DNA from: Pseudomonas fluorescens NCIMB 11764
GTDB lineage: Bacteria > Pseudomonadota > Gammaproteobacteria > Pseudomonadales > Pseudomonadaceae
Direction: 5' to 3'
Length of the DNA: 64,000 bases
Assembly (NCBI RefSeq): GCF_000293885.2
Contig: NZ_CP010945.1
Coordinates: forward strand, 2,810,001 to 2,874,000
Shown here: one piece after another, positions 10,186 to 18,611 of the stretch
Layout: each line of letters opens with the position of its first letter
How positions within the stretch are numbered: position 1 is the stretch's first letter
Translations under genes and position numbers: made by a program
Notes under the pieces: model-generated
What the model saw: the letters and a program-made list of their open reading frames with translations, nothing else
The model's database searches: none
Told to the model about the DNA's origin: nothing

Positions 10186-10215
10186 TTGCAATCCGGGTCG
10201 CCCGCTGGTTATAGT
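10186..10215 (+). promoter_or_regulatory. Putative sigma-70 promoter for the leader ORF
   Basis: TTGCAA (10186-10191) and TATAGT (10210-10215) are 18 bp apart, and the next ORF start is 53 nt downstream. Transcription would begin near 10222 and cover the small ORF, the hairpin at 10472-10512 and the DMT gene. Confidence 0.55.
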
Positions 10216-10268
10216 CGGCGCTCGGTGTTATCCAACCCACCGTCCACTTCATCAAAAAAGATCAGCCC

Positions 10269-10433
10269 ATGCCTGCATCCCTCATCAACGCGGTAGTCGA
10301 TTCAGCGGTCAACGCTGGCGTCGTGCCGTGCGGGAATCAGCAGCCTGCGCAGATCAGTCATTACCCCCCACCTGTCCGTAGCACGCCGGTGTACGCAGTC
10401 GTATCACCGCCGGGCGTTGGCGTTTCGGGCTGA
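10269..10433 (+). CDS. 54-residue leader-like small ORF
   Basis: ATG at 10269, TGA at 10431-10433. The peptide begins MPASLINAVVDSAVNAG and contains HYPPPVRSTPVYAVVSPP, rich in proline with a PPP stretch. I believe that similar short ORFs occur in other Pseudomonas genomes, but I cannot verify this. It lies between a putative promoter and a terminator hairpin that ends 21 nt before the DMT gene, the arrangement of a leader peptide in attenuation; PPP is a known ribosome-stalling sequence. No close Shine-Dalgarno consensus is present (AAAAAAGATCAGCCC). It may instead be a small structural or regulatory protein. Confidence 0.5.
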   Translation: MPASLINAVVDSAVNAGVVPCGNQQPAQISHYPPPVRSTPVYAVVSPPGVGVSG

Positions 10434-10471
10434 TCAGTTTCTATCTAGTTGCTGTTACCCGCGCCTGCCTG

Positions 10472-10512
10472 AAAAAGCTACTGGATTTCAGCTTCGGCTG
10501 AGTTGGCTTTTT
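10472..10512 (+). terminator. Terminator/attenuator hairpin before the DMT gene
   Basis: AAAAAGC (10472-10478) pairs with GCTTTTT (10506-10512). Inside is a CAGC-TTCG-GCTG tetraloop hairpin. The structure ends only 21 nt before the next start codon. This leaves no room for a normal promoter, so the downstream gene must be expressed by read-through. Confidence 0.75.
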
Positions 10513-10533
10513 GCCTGACTACAGGTGGTCTTC

Positions 10534-11397
10534 ATGTTTGTCCTTTCGAAAAAATCCGCGCTCGCGGCGGCGTCCACGAGCCTGTTCGTTCTGCTGTGGA
10601 GCAGCGGGGCGATCTTCTCCAAATGGGGCCTGGCCCATGCGTCACCCTTCGCTTTTCTGCTGATCCGCTTTGCTATCGCTCTGTGTGGGTTGGTACTGCT
10701 GGTGCCGTTGCTCAAGTTGAAACGGCCCAAGGGCGGTAAGCCGATGTTGTATGCGATGGCCACGGGCGTGGTGTTGCTGGGGGCTTATCAGATTTTCTAT
10801 CTGCTGGCCCTGGACCTGAAAGTCACGCCGGGTGTGATGGCCACAATCATGGGCGTGCAGCCGATTCTCACGGTAGTGATCATGGAGCGGCAGCGTTCAG
10901 CCAGCCGAATGTTCGGGCTGACCCTGGGCCTGGTCGGTCTGGTCATGGTGGTTTACCAGGGCATCGGTCTGGCGGGTATGTCGCTGGCGGGGATGCTCTT
11001 CGGTTTGCTGGCGTTGGCGAGCATGACGTTCGGTTCGATCATGCAGAAGCGCATTACCGATAATCCCCTCGGCACGTTGCCGGTGCAGTACCTCGCGGGG
11101 TTGTTGCTGTGCGGGATCTTTGTGCCGTTCCAGCCGTTTCATTTCGAACACAGCAGCGGTTTTATCGTGCCGGTGTTGTGGATGGGGCTGGTGGTGTCGG
11201 TGCTGGCGACGCTGTTGCTTTATCGGCTTATCGCTCGGGGTAATTTGGTGAACGTCACCAGTTTGTTTTACCTGGTGCCGGCGGTGACCGCGGTGATGGA
11301 TTACCTGTTTTTCGGCAACAGACTGGCGGGGTTGAGCATGCTTGGGATGGTGCTGATTATTGTTGGTTTGGGGTTTGTGTTTCGTAAGACAGGGTGA
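10534..11397 (+). CDS. EamA/DMT superfamily transporter
   Basis: 287 residues, ten predicted membrane helices in two EamA repeats (first about 10-135, second about 150-285). It is a cytoplasmic-membrane exporter of small metabolites such as amino acids or purines; the substrate cannot be told. Start at 10534 with AGGTGG about 10 nt before it. It follows directly on the leader ORF and hairpin, so its expression is probably controlled by premature termination. No convergent terminator is seen before the repeat region that follows. Confidence 0.85.
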   Translation: MFVLSKKSALAAASTSLFVLLWSSGAIFSKWGLAHASPFAFLLIRFAIALCGLVLLVPLLKLKRPKGGKPMLYAMATGVVLLGAYQIFYLLALDLKVTPGVMATIMGVQPILTVVIMERQRSASRMFGLTLGLVGLVMVVYQGIGLAGMSLAGMLFGLLALASMTFGSIMQKRITDNPLGTLPVQYLAGLLLCGIFVPFQPFHFEHSSGFIVPVLWMGLVVSVLATLLLYRLIARGNLVNVTSLFYLVPAVTAVMDYLFFGNRLAGLSMLGMVLIIVGLGFVFRKTG

Positions 11398-11802
11398 CGC
11401 GGTTGGGAACCTATCCGTTTCTGCGGTAATGGCTTCTGGCGGTTTCGCTTTTACAGCGAGTCACTTGGAAAAGCCCCGAGTGAACAACCTACAGAGAGAT
11501 CACAGCTAGCCTGCTAGCGATGGACTTCAACGATAACGCGTGCTGTCTGAATGAACGTGTTGTCCGGACTTCCATCGCTAGCAGGCTAGCTCCCACAGGG
11601 GGGGCGGGGGACATGACATTGGTGTTCCGCGTCGATGATCCTGACGGACTTCAGGCAGGCTCTCAGGTCGCCTCGCCTTGGCTTTTGATCTTGATCTGCC
11701 CCGTCGGAAGGCCGTACGTCAGGGGCGTCAGGGCGGAACCAATAGTCGCCGTTACTCAAGAAACGGATATACACCAAAAAACCAGACCTCCATCCGGCCC
11801 TG
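11398..11802. other. Gene-free stretch with repeats
   Basis: I see no gene here. The stretch holds a REP-like inverted repeat (11504-11591), then a fragment of a dispersed Pseudomonas repeat (about 11690-11790). The fragment includes CCGTTACTCAAGAAACGG and ends AACGGATATACACCAAAAAA. A short ORF-like reading through it is not supported by codon usage. Confidence 0.7.
11504..11591. repeat. 21-bp perfect inverted repeat (REP-like)
   Basis: AGCTAGCCTGCTAGCGATGG(A) at 11504-11524 is exactly complementary to 11571-11591, with a 46-nt spacer. The outer part matches the Pseudomonas intergenic palindromes with CTAGCAGGCTAGCTCCCAC. Confidence 0.85.
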
Positions 11803-12744
11803 TTACTTGGTCAACGCATGCTCCGCCCGCACCGAATTCATAAACGCCTGCATCGCCGACGATTGAATTCGATGACGCCGGGTAATCAACCCATACGGCG
11901 GCAGCCGCGCTTCAAACTTGATCGGCAACACCGCCAGCAAATCCCGCCCCGGATAATCCTCGACCACCGACACCGGCGTAACGCCAAGCATGTCAGTCTG
12001 CTGGATCAACGAGAGCAAGGTCATGATCGAGGTGGTTTCAACGATGCTGCTGGGAATGTCGACCCGTGCATTGTGGAACACCTGATTGATGATCGCGCGC
12101 ATCGGGCTCGGTTGCTGTTGCAGCACCCAGGTCATGTTCTGCAATTCCGCCCAGCTCAGGTGTTTCTCCTGCGCCAACGGATTCTGCGCGCCGGCAATGA
12201 CGCACAACGCCTCTTCGCCGAGGCTGTCGAACAGCAGTTCTTCGGCCCTCGCACCGGCCGGAATCCGCCCCAGCACGATGTCGAGTTGATCCTGCAGCAG
12301 TGCCTGTACCAACACGTCACTGGTATCGACCTGAATGCTCATCGACAACCGTGGATGGCTTTGCTTCAAGGTGGCGATGGTGCGGGTCAACAACCCCGAG
12401 GCCAACGCCGGAATCGCGCCGACGGCGACCCGCCCGAGGTTGCCGGATTCCAGTGCGACCAGTTCTTCACGCATGCCGCTGAGTTCGGCAAACACCATGC
12501 GCGCGTAGTAGATGACGGTTTCCCCGAATGGGGTCGAGCGCATGCCACGGGGCAGGCGTTCGAACAGCTCGACGCCGAGCAAGTCCTCGGCCTCGTGGAG
12601 CATCTTGGTCGCTGCCGGTTGGGTCATGCCGATGTGATCGGCAGCCCGGCGCAATGAGCCGAATTCCTGCAATGCCAGCATCAACCGCAATTGGCGCAGA
12701 CGCAGTCGACTGTGGATTACATTGGCATCAGGAATTCGGGTCAT
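11803..12744 (-). CDS. LysR-family regulator of the sugar-acid cluster
   Basis: 313 residues from the ATG at 12744, which places the helix-turn-helix at about residues 20-65 (LRLMLALQEFGSLRRAADHI, then TQPAATKML). The C-terminal substrate-binding domain (about 95-300) contains the AVGAIPALASG start of domain I. The gene begins 69 nt after the tctA-like stop on the same strand, so it may be the last gene of the tctCBA operon. It is the obvious regulator of the catabolic cluster; the inducer is probably the acid sugar or an intermediate. Its likely boxes are the ATA-N9-TAT elements at 16063 and 16191. Confidence 0.88.
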   Translation of the reverse strand: MTRIPDANVIHSRLRLRQLRLMLALQEFGSLRRAADHIGMTQPAATKMLHEAEDLLGVELFERLPRGMRSTPFGETVIYYARMVFAELSGMREELVALESGNLGRVAVGAIPALASGLLTRTIATLKQSHPRLSMSIQVDTSDVLVQALLQDQLDIVLGRIPAGARAEELLFDSLGEEALCVIAGAQNPLAQEKHLSWAELQNMTWVLQQQPSPMRAIINQVFHNARVDIPSSIVETTSIMTLLSLIQQTDMLGVTPVSVVEDYPGRDLLAVLPIKFEARLPPYGLITRRHRIQSSAMQAFMNSVRAEHALTK

Positions 12745-12813
12745 GGGCCGCGCTCGCAGAAAAGACTGCGGCAAGCCTGACAACAAATGTCAGGCGTTGC
12801 CAGCATTGCTGTG

Positions 12814-14343
12814 TCACAGCACCGATTTGGTCTTGGCGACGGTCGGTTTGCGCAGGCCCGTCAGGGCGCCCAGTGCCTTGGAAATCAGCGGCCAGAACAG
12901 CATCAGCAGCGCTGCCGTGGTCAGGCAACCCACCAACGGGTTGGACCAGAAAATCCCCAACTGCCCGTCAGAAAACAGCATCGATTGACGGAACGCATCT
13001 TCAGCCTTGTCCCCTAGCACCGCGGCCAATACCAGTGGTGCAATCGGGTAACCGAGCTTCTTGAACAGGTAACCCAGCGCGCCGAAGCCCAGCATCAGCA
13101 CCACGTCGAAGAACGAGTTGTGCACCGAGTACGCACCGATGGCGCAGACCATGATGATGATTGGCGCAATGATCGAGAACGGAATGCGCAGGATCGAGGC
13201 GAACAGCGGCACGGTGGCCAACACCACAATCAGACTCACCACGTTGCCCAGGTACATGCTCGCAATCAGGCCCCAGACAAAATCGTGTTGCTCGACAAAC
13301 AGCGTCGGGCCAGGGTGCAAGCCCCAGATCATCAACCCGCCGAGCATCACTGCCGCCGTGGCGGAACCGGGAATCCCGAGGGTCAGCATCGGCAGCAGGG
13401 CGCTGGTGCCGGCGGCGTGGTCAGCGGTTTCCGGGGCGATCACGCCTTCGAGTTCACCCTTGCCGAAGTTCTCGCGATTCTTCGAGAAACGCCGCGCCAG
13501 GCTGTAGCTCATGAACGAGGCCGCCGTCGGGCCGCCGGGCGTGATGCCCATCCAGCAACCGACCAGGGTGCTGCGCACGATCGTCCACCAGTAACGCGGC
13601 AACTTGGCCCAGGTGCGCAGAATTACCATCGGCGTAATGCGTGCATGTTCGCCACGGAACACCAGGCCTTCCTCGACGGTGCAGAGGATCTCGCCGATAC
13701 CGAACAGCCCGATGACTGCCACTTCAAAACTGATCCCGGTCATCAGGATCGGCTGGTCGAAGGTCAGGCGCAGGTTGCCGGACACGGTGTCCATGCCAAC
13801 CGCTGCCATGGCGAAACCGATCATCATCGCCACCACGGTTTTCAGTGGTGGGTTCTTGCTCATGCCGATGAAGGTGCAGAACGCCAACAGGTACACCGCA
13901 AAGAACTCCGGTGAGCTGAACGACATGGCAAATGCGGCGATCTTGGTCGACAGGAAGGTCAGCAACAACACCCCGGCCAGTGCGCCGATCAATGCCGAGC
14001 TGAACGCCGCTGTCAGGGCTTCGGCGGCGCGGCCTTCGCGGGCCATCGGGTAGCCGTCAAACGTCGTCGCCACCGATGAGGGTTCGCCGGGTATGTTGAA
14101 CAGGATCGAGGTGATCGAGCCGCTAAACAGCGCGCCCCAATACATGCACGACAGCAGGATGATCGCCGACACCGGCGACATGGTGAACGTCAGCGGCAGC
14201 AGCAACGCCACGCCATTGGGGGCGCCGAGGCCGGGCAATACGCCGACCAGAATGCCCAGCAGCACGCCGATCACCATCAGGCCGATATGGCCCGGGGTCA
14301 GGATCAGGTTCATGCCTTGCAGCAGGGAATCGAACTCACTCAT
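12814..14343 (-). CDS. tctA: Tripartite tricarboxylate-type transporter, large permease (TctA)
   Basis: 509 residues from the ATG at 14343, which overlaps the preceding stop as ATGA. Many membrane helices are present, with the TctA signatures GLMVIGVLLGILVGVLPGLGAPNG near the start and GITPGGPTAASFMSY and GIPGSATAAV later. It forms the transport channel of a binding-protein-dependent secondary importer driven by an ion gradient. With TctB and the periplasmic TctC it should take up a carboxylate, here most simply an aldonate, given the neighbouring genes. Confidence 0.9.
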   Translation of the reverse strand: MSEFDSLLQGMNLILTPGHIGLMVIGVLLGILVGVLPGLGAPNGVALLLPLTFTMSPVSAIILLSCMYWGALFSGSITSILFNIPGEPSSVATTFDGYPMAREGRAAEALTAAFSSALIGALAGVLLLTFLSTKIAAFAMSFSSPEFFAVYLLAFCTFIGMSKNPPLKTVVAMMIGFAMAAVGMDTVSGNLRLTFDQPILMTGISFEVAVIGLFGIGEILCTVEEGLVFRGEHARITPMVILRTWAKLPRYWWTIVRSTLVGCWMGITPGGPTAASFMSYSLARRFSKNRENFGKGELEGVIAPETADHAAGTSALLPMLTLGIPGSATAAVMLGGLMIWGLHPGPTLFVEQHDFVWGLIASMYLGNVVSLIVVLATVPLFASILRIPFSIIAPIIIMVCAIGAYSVHNSFFDVVLMLGFGALGYLFKKLGYPIAPLVLAAVLGDKAEDAFRQSMLFSDGQLGIFWSNPLVGCLTTAALLMLFWPLISKALGALTGLRKPTVAKTKSVL

Positions 14344-14873
14344 TTGAAATTTCTCCCGGCCAGGGCAATCCAGTCGCCCATCGGACCGGCATCCAGCGGG
14401 ACCTTGAACCACAGCGCGAAAATCAGGTAACTGGCAAGCACCGCGCCGAGGGATACGCTGGCGATCATCAATTTGCCGTAAGGCTTGGTGCGGACCTTGT
14501 CACGCCACATGAACCAGGCGATGAAACAGGCTGACGCCACATAGATGCCGGTGAACGGCATGGCGCCAACGAACAGCGCAATCGGAATGAACACTGACAG
14601 CACCTGTTTGAACGCGCTGCGGCTGACGAATGAAAGGCTCAGGGCTTTCCAGCGCACCATCGTCCATACGCCGTTGGCCACGCTCGCGGCGCTCAGCATC
14701 AGGCCGATGTAGAAGGGGAAATAACCCGGCTCAGGGCCGGAATCGCCCCAGCCGATACCTTGTTCGACACTGCCGAACATCACCACCACGCCGATCAGCG
14801 CGGTGAAGACAGCCAGGCCGAGTTCGACCCAGCGGGTACCGACCAGCGCCGGTGAATCCGAAGAATGGGACAT
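14340..14873 (-). CDS. tctB: Tripartite tricarboxylate-type transporter, small permease (TctB)
   Basis: 177 residues from the ATG at 14873 (GGAGGTGTCTTC upstream on the minus strand). Four hydrophobic segments lie near residues 15-33, 50-68, 85-115 and 130-150, as usual for TctB. The stop overlaps the tctA start by the ATGA arrangement, implying translational coupling. The upstream tctC gene ends 52 nt before it. Confidence 0.87.
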   Translation of the reverse strand: MSHSSDSPALVGTRWVELGLAVFTALIGVVVMFGSVEQGIGWGDSGPEPGYFPFYIGLMLSAASVANGVWTMVRWKALSLSFVSRSAFKQVLSVFIPIALFVGAMPFTGIYVASACFIAWFMWRDKVRTKPYGKLMIASVSLGAVLASYLIFALWFKVPLDAGPMGDWIALAGRNFK

Positions 14874-14925
14874 GAAGACACCTCCAGAGGTGACGGCCGT
14901 GCGCAGGCGGACGGCCGTCGGCAAC

Positions 14926-15942
14926 TCAGTTTTTCAGCCAGCCGGCTTCTTTGAACACCGGGGTGACGCGGGCGGTGTCTTTCTCAATGTAGGCAGTCAG
15001 CGGCTCGCCTTCGAGGAAGGTCGGCACCAGCGCGTTCTGCTTGACGTAGGCCTTGAACTCCGGGGTCTCGGTGACTTTACGCATCAGTTCGACATAGAAC
15101 GCCCGCTGCTCGGCGGTGACTTCGCCGGGCATGAACACCGTGCGCGGGAAGCGATACTGATCTATGCCCAGGCCTTGCTCGTGGCAGGTCGGCACATCGG
15201 CCCAGGATTTTTCGCCGGCGACCTTGTCGGTATAGCTCATGCGCTCCTTGCTGAACACGCAGAGTGGCTCGACCTGATCACCGCGCCATTGGCTGATGCT
15301 TTCGCTGGGGTTGTTGACGTTGGCGGCGATGTGTTTGCCGGCCAGTTGGGTCGCGGCTTCACTGCCGCTCTTGAACGGGATGTACACCAGTTTGCTGTTG
15401 TTGGTCTGGTTCAGCAGCAGGGTCAGGGTCTGGTCGACATCCTTGGACTGGCTGCCGCCCATGCGCAGTTTAGACGGATCAGCCTTGGCAGCTTCGTAGA
15501 AGCCTTTGGCGTCTTTCCAGGGGGCATCCTTGTAACTCCAGAGGATAAAGTCGTCCTCGGCCACGGCCGCCACGGGAGTCAGCTCCTGCCATTGATAACC
15601 GAGCTTGGACACCAGTGGCAGCAGGTAAATGTTGTTGGTGCCAATCACCAGTTTTTCCGGATCGCCCTTGTTCATTTTCAGGTCGAGGAAGGCTTCGGCA
15701 CCATTGCCGCCACCCTTGTTGAGGACGATGGTATTCACATCGAGAAACTTGTGGGTGGTGATGATCGACTGGATCAGGCGGCCGAGTTGATCGGTGCCGC
15801 CACCAGGGCCGCCAGCGACGACGATTTCGACGTTCTTGTCCGGTTGCCAGGCGGCGTGAGCGAGAGTGGGAAGGGTTCCGGCGGCGATCAGCGTGCAGCC
15901 AAGAAACAGACGGGATGTGCGACGGAGGAATGCATTTCGCAT
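14926..15942 (-). CDS. tctC: TctC-type periplasmic substrate-binding protein
   Basis: 338 residues from the ATG at 15942, with a typical signal peptide (Arg-rich start, hydrophobic LFLGCTLIAAGTLPTLAHA, cleavage after AHA near 31). The mature part begins WQPDKNVEIVVAGGPGGGTD, the BugT/TctC signature for carboxylate binding. It is the high-affinity receptor of the tctAB importer and the first gene of the operon, divergent from the MFS gene across a 379-bp regulatory region. Confidence 0.9.
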   Translation of the reverse strand: MRNAFLRRTSRLFLGCTLIAAGTLPTLAHAAWQPDKNVEIVVAGGPGGGTDQLGRLIQSIITTHKFLDVNTIVLNKGGGNGAEAFLDLKMNKGDPEKLVIGTNNIYLLPLVSKLGYQWQELTPVAAVAEDDFILWSYKDAPWKDAKGFYEAAKADPSKLRMGGSQSKDVDQTLTLLLNQTNNSKLVYIPFKSGSEAATQLAGKHIAANVNNPSESISQWRGDQVEPLCVFSKERMSYTDKVAGEKSWADVPTCHEQGLGIDQYRFPRTVFMPGEVTAEQRAFYVELMRKVTETPEFKAYVKQNALVPTFLEGEPLTAYIEKDTARVTPVFKEAGWLKN

Positions 15943-16321
15943 GATGGAAGGCCTCGTTTTTGTAGTTGTTATGAGTGACTTGTCGGTGTTCAAAAGCTGC
16001 AAGCCTGGCCTGAGTGTGGGAAGCCTCCGTCCTCGCGTCTAGTCAAAACAATACATACACCGATAGCCTGCGGTTATAGGTCTGAAGGGCCAATATCGCC
16101 ATGATCGCCAAGGCCGTTGCACCAGAGCGGTTTGATAGGAAAGTCAGGCAGGTACTGCCCATTGAAAGCCCGCTGAAAGCATGGCGTGACATAACCCGAG
16201 GCTATCGCCGTATTTCAAGTTTTGATTAGACGGTTATCACTGGGCCTTCGATAGTGCTCACCAACGCCGCCTGAAGCGGCAATGCTGCATCTCACAAAAA
16301 TAATAAATCGAGGTACGCACC
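15943..16321. promoter_or_regulatory. Divergent promoter region with LysR-type boxes
   Basis: This 379-bp stretch without a gene separates tctC from the MFS gene. It contains two imperfect palindromes of the LysR type ATA-N9-TAT: ATAGCCTGCGGTTAT (16063-16077) and ATAACCCGAGGCTAT (16191-16205). They are inverted copies of each other over 17 bp with two mismatches. A further half-site GGTTAT lies at 16232. They are 128 bp apart, allowing one regulator to control both directions. Confidence 0.65.
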
Positions 16322-17662
16322 ATGGCTCGTCCCAGTGCTTCCCTGCAGCTGCCCGGCGCAGTTGCCCAGCCTGTCGCAGCGGCCACTCCGCTGACCGGCA
16401 CGAACAAGGCCAGCAGTGTGCGCTGGCGGATCTTCGCGATCATCTTCGCGCTGACCATGGTCAACCTGATCGATCGGGTGTCGCTGTCGATAGCGATGCC
16501 AACCATCGCCCATGAATTTTCCCTGTCGCCGAGCATGCAAGGGCTGATCCTCAGCAGCTTCTTCTGGGCTTATGCATTGCTGCAGATTCCTGGCGGCTGG
16601 ATGATCGATCGCTTCGGGCCGCATCGGGTCATCAGTTGGTCCACCGGGTTGTGGGGCACGTTTCAAGTGCTGGCGGCGTTCGCCACCGGCGGGTTGTCGT
16701 TACTGTTCGCCCGGGTTGCGCTGGGCGCTGCCGAGGCGCCGTTGTTCCCTTCGGGCGGCAAGCTGATTTCCCTGTGGCTGGCGCCGAGCGAGCGCAGTCG
16801 CGGCGCGGTGCTGATGGACAGTGGCAGCCCGTTGGGCGTGGCGCTCGGCGGGTTGATCATTGCCTACCTGATTGCTTCGCTGGACTCCTGGCGCCTGGCA
16901 TTCGTGATCGCCGGTATCGCGACGCTGGTACTGGCCTGGCTGGCGCGGCGTTATCTGCGCGATGACCCGGCCAGTCACCCGCAAGTGAATGCCGAAGAAC
17001 TGGAGAAGATCAACGCCGGGCGCGCGACGCCTGCTGCCGAAGCGGCGCGAGTGCCGGTCAAGGGCCTCGGCATCGCCGCCCGTTCCCTGAGTGGTTTGCT
17101 CATCGGACGCGCCAGTTGGGCGATGGTGTATTTCGGGTTGCTGACCTGGGGCCCCAGTTATCTGGCGCAGGCCCGAGGCTTCGATATCAAAGGCATTGGC
17201 GCGGCGACGTTCGTGATTTTCGTCTGCGGCGCGCTGGGTTCGTTGACCGGTGGTTTCCTCTGCGACGGGTTGATCCGCAAAGGCGTCAGTCGCGGTGTCG
17301 CGGTCAAGAGCCTGCTGGCATTTTCCGGTGTGATCGCCCTCGGCGCGTTCCTGTTGCTGCCGACCCTGACTGACCCGTTTGCCGCCGTGGCGCTGTTGGC
17401 CATGACTGCGTTTTTCCTGATGTGGGGCAGCCTCTACTGGAGCTTCCCGGCATTGCTGGCGGCACCGGCACGGGTCGGGTTGATTGGCGGGGTGATGAAC
17501 ATGGCCGGCAGCACTGGCGGGATTGCAGTCCCGATCCTGGTCGGCGTGATCCTGCAAATGGCCGGTGGCTTTGCGCCGGTGCTGGGGTTCTTCGCCGCCT
17601 GTTCGGCCGTCTTCGTGCTGGCCACATTGTTCATCAGTCTCGACGAGGTGCGGCATGACTAA
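16322..17662 (+). CDS. MFS transporter, anion:cation symporter type (sugar acid)
   Basis: 446 residues with twelve membrane helices. The MFS loop between helices 2 and 3 reads GGWMIDRFGPHRVI, the pattern of the anion:cation symporter (ACS) family that includes glucarate, galactonate and tartrate carriers. The N-terminal 35 residues are polar and cytoplasmic. RBS GAGGT lies upstream of 16322. It overlaps the next gene by 8 bp, so it leads the catabolic operon. Together with tctCBA the cluster has two independent importers. Confidence 0.88.
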   Translation: MARPSASLQLPGAVAQPVAAATPLTGTNKASSVRWRIFAIIFALTMVNLIDRVSLSIAMPTIAHEFSLSPSMQGLILSSFFWAYALLQIPGGWMIDRFGPHRVISWSTGLWGTFQVLAAFATGGLSLLFARVALGAAEAPLFPSGGKLISLWLAPSERSRGAVLMDSGSPLGVALGGLIIAYLIASLDSWRLAFVIAGIATLVLAWLARRYLRDDPASHPQVNAEELEKINAGRATPAAEAARVPVKGLGIAARSLSGLLIGRASWAMVYFGLLTWGPSYLAQARGFDIKGIGAATFVIFVCGALGSLTGGFLCDGLIRKGVSRGVAVKSLLAFSGVIALGAFLLLPTLTDPFAAVALLAMTAFFLMWGSLYWSFPALLAAPARVGLIGGVMNMAGSTGGIAVPILVGVILQMAGGFAPVLGFFAACSAVFVLATLFISLDEVRHD

Positions 17663-18611
17663 GGTGTATGACGGTCCGATCATCGACGCCCATCACCACT
17701 TCTGGGATCCGACGATCAATCACCATCCATGGCTCGCACCCGAAGCCGACATCCCGTTTCGCTACGGCGATTACAGCGCGATCAAGCGGCGCTATTTTCC
17801 CGATGACTACTTCGCCGATGCCGGCTCGCATAACGTCGTGCAAACGGTGTACATCGAGACCGAATGGGACCCGCAAGACCCGATCGGCGAAACCCGCTTC
17901 ATCGAAAGTCTGGCCGCGCGTTACGGCGTCCCCAATGCCATCGTCGCCCAGGCCTGGCTGGATCATCCGGATGCTATCGCGGTGCTTACCGAACAGGCGA
18001 GTTTCAAGGGGGTACGCAGCGTGCGCCACAAACCCGGCGGACCGACCTCGACCGCACAGGTCGGGCATCTGCGCAGCCTGATGAGCGATGAACATTGGCG
18101 GCGCAGTTACGCCGCGCTGCAAGGGTTGGGGCTGCATTTCGATTTGCAGACACCCTGGTGGAACCTGTTCGAAGCCGAGCGGCTGGCCCGGGACTTTCCC
18201 GGCACCACCCTGATTCTCAACCACGCCGGTTTGCCCAATGACCGCAGTGCCGAAGGCCTGGCCGGCTGGCGTCTGGCAATGGCGCGGCTGGCCGAGTGGC
18301 CGAACGTGCAGGTGAAGATTTCCGGCCTGGGCGTGGCGGGGCGGGCATGGCGTGCAAAGGACAACGCGTGGATCGTGCGCGAAGTGATCGCCATGTTCGG
18401 CACCCATCGAGTGATGTTCGCCAGCAACTTCCCCGTGGACAGCCTGTGCGGCTCGTTCGACGACATCTACAGCGGTTTCAAATCCATCGTTGCTGACCTG
18501 CCTGGCGCCGATCAGCAGCGACTGTTCTACGGCAACGCGCAGCGGGTCTATCGCTGCGAGCCTTGCGCCATTGACCGGACACGGCCCGAACCCTTGAGGA
18601 GTGAAGCATGA
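17655..18611 (+). CDS. Amidohydrolase, COG3618-type lactonase candidate
   Basis: 318 residues from the ATG at 17655, inside the end of the MFS gene (RBS GAGGTG). The TIM-barrel metal motif IDAHHHFWDP is at residues 10-19, with later H and D ligands in LNHAGLP and ASNFPVDSL. This family includes L-rhamnono- and L-fucono-lactonases. In this cluster the natural role would be opening a sugar lactone to the acid that the dehydratase uses. The substrate is inferred only from the neighbours. The stop overlaps the pdxA-like start by 4 bp. Confidence 0.85.
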   Translation: MTKVYDGPIIDAHHHFWDPTINHHPWLAPEADIPFRYGDYSAIKRRYFPDDYFADAGSHNVVQTVYIETEWDPQDPIGETRFIESLAARYGVPNAIVAQAWLDHPDAIAVLTEQASFKGVRSVRHKPGGPTSTAQVGHLRSLMSDEHWRRSYAALQGLGLHFDLQTPWWNLFEAERLARDFPGTTLILNHAGLPNDRSAEGLAGWRLAMARLAEWPNVQVKISGLGVAGRAWRAKDNAWIVREVIAMFGTHRVMFASNFPVDSLCGSFDDIYSGFKSIVADLPGADQQRLFYGNAQRVYRCEPCAIDRTRPEPLRSEA

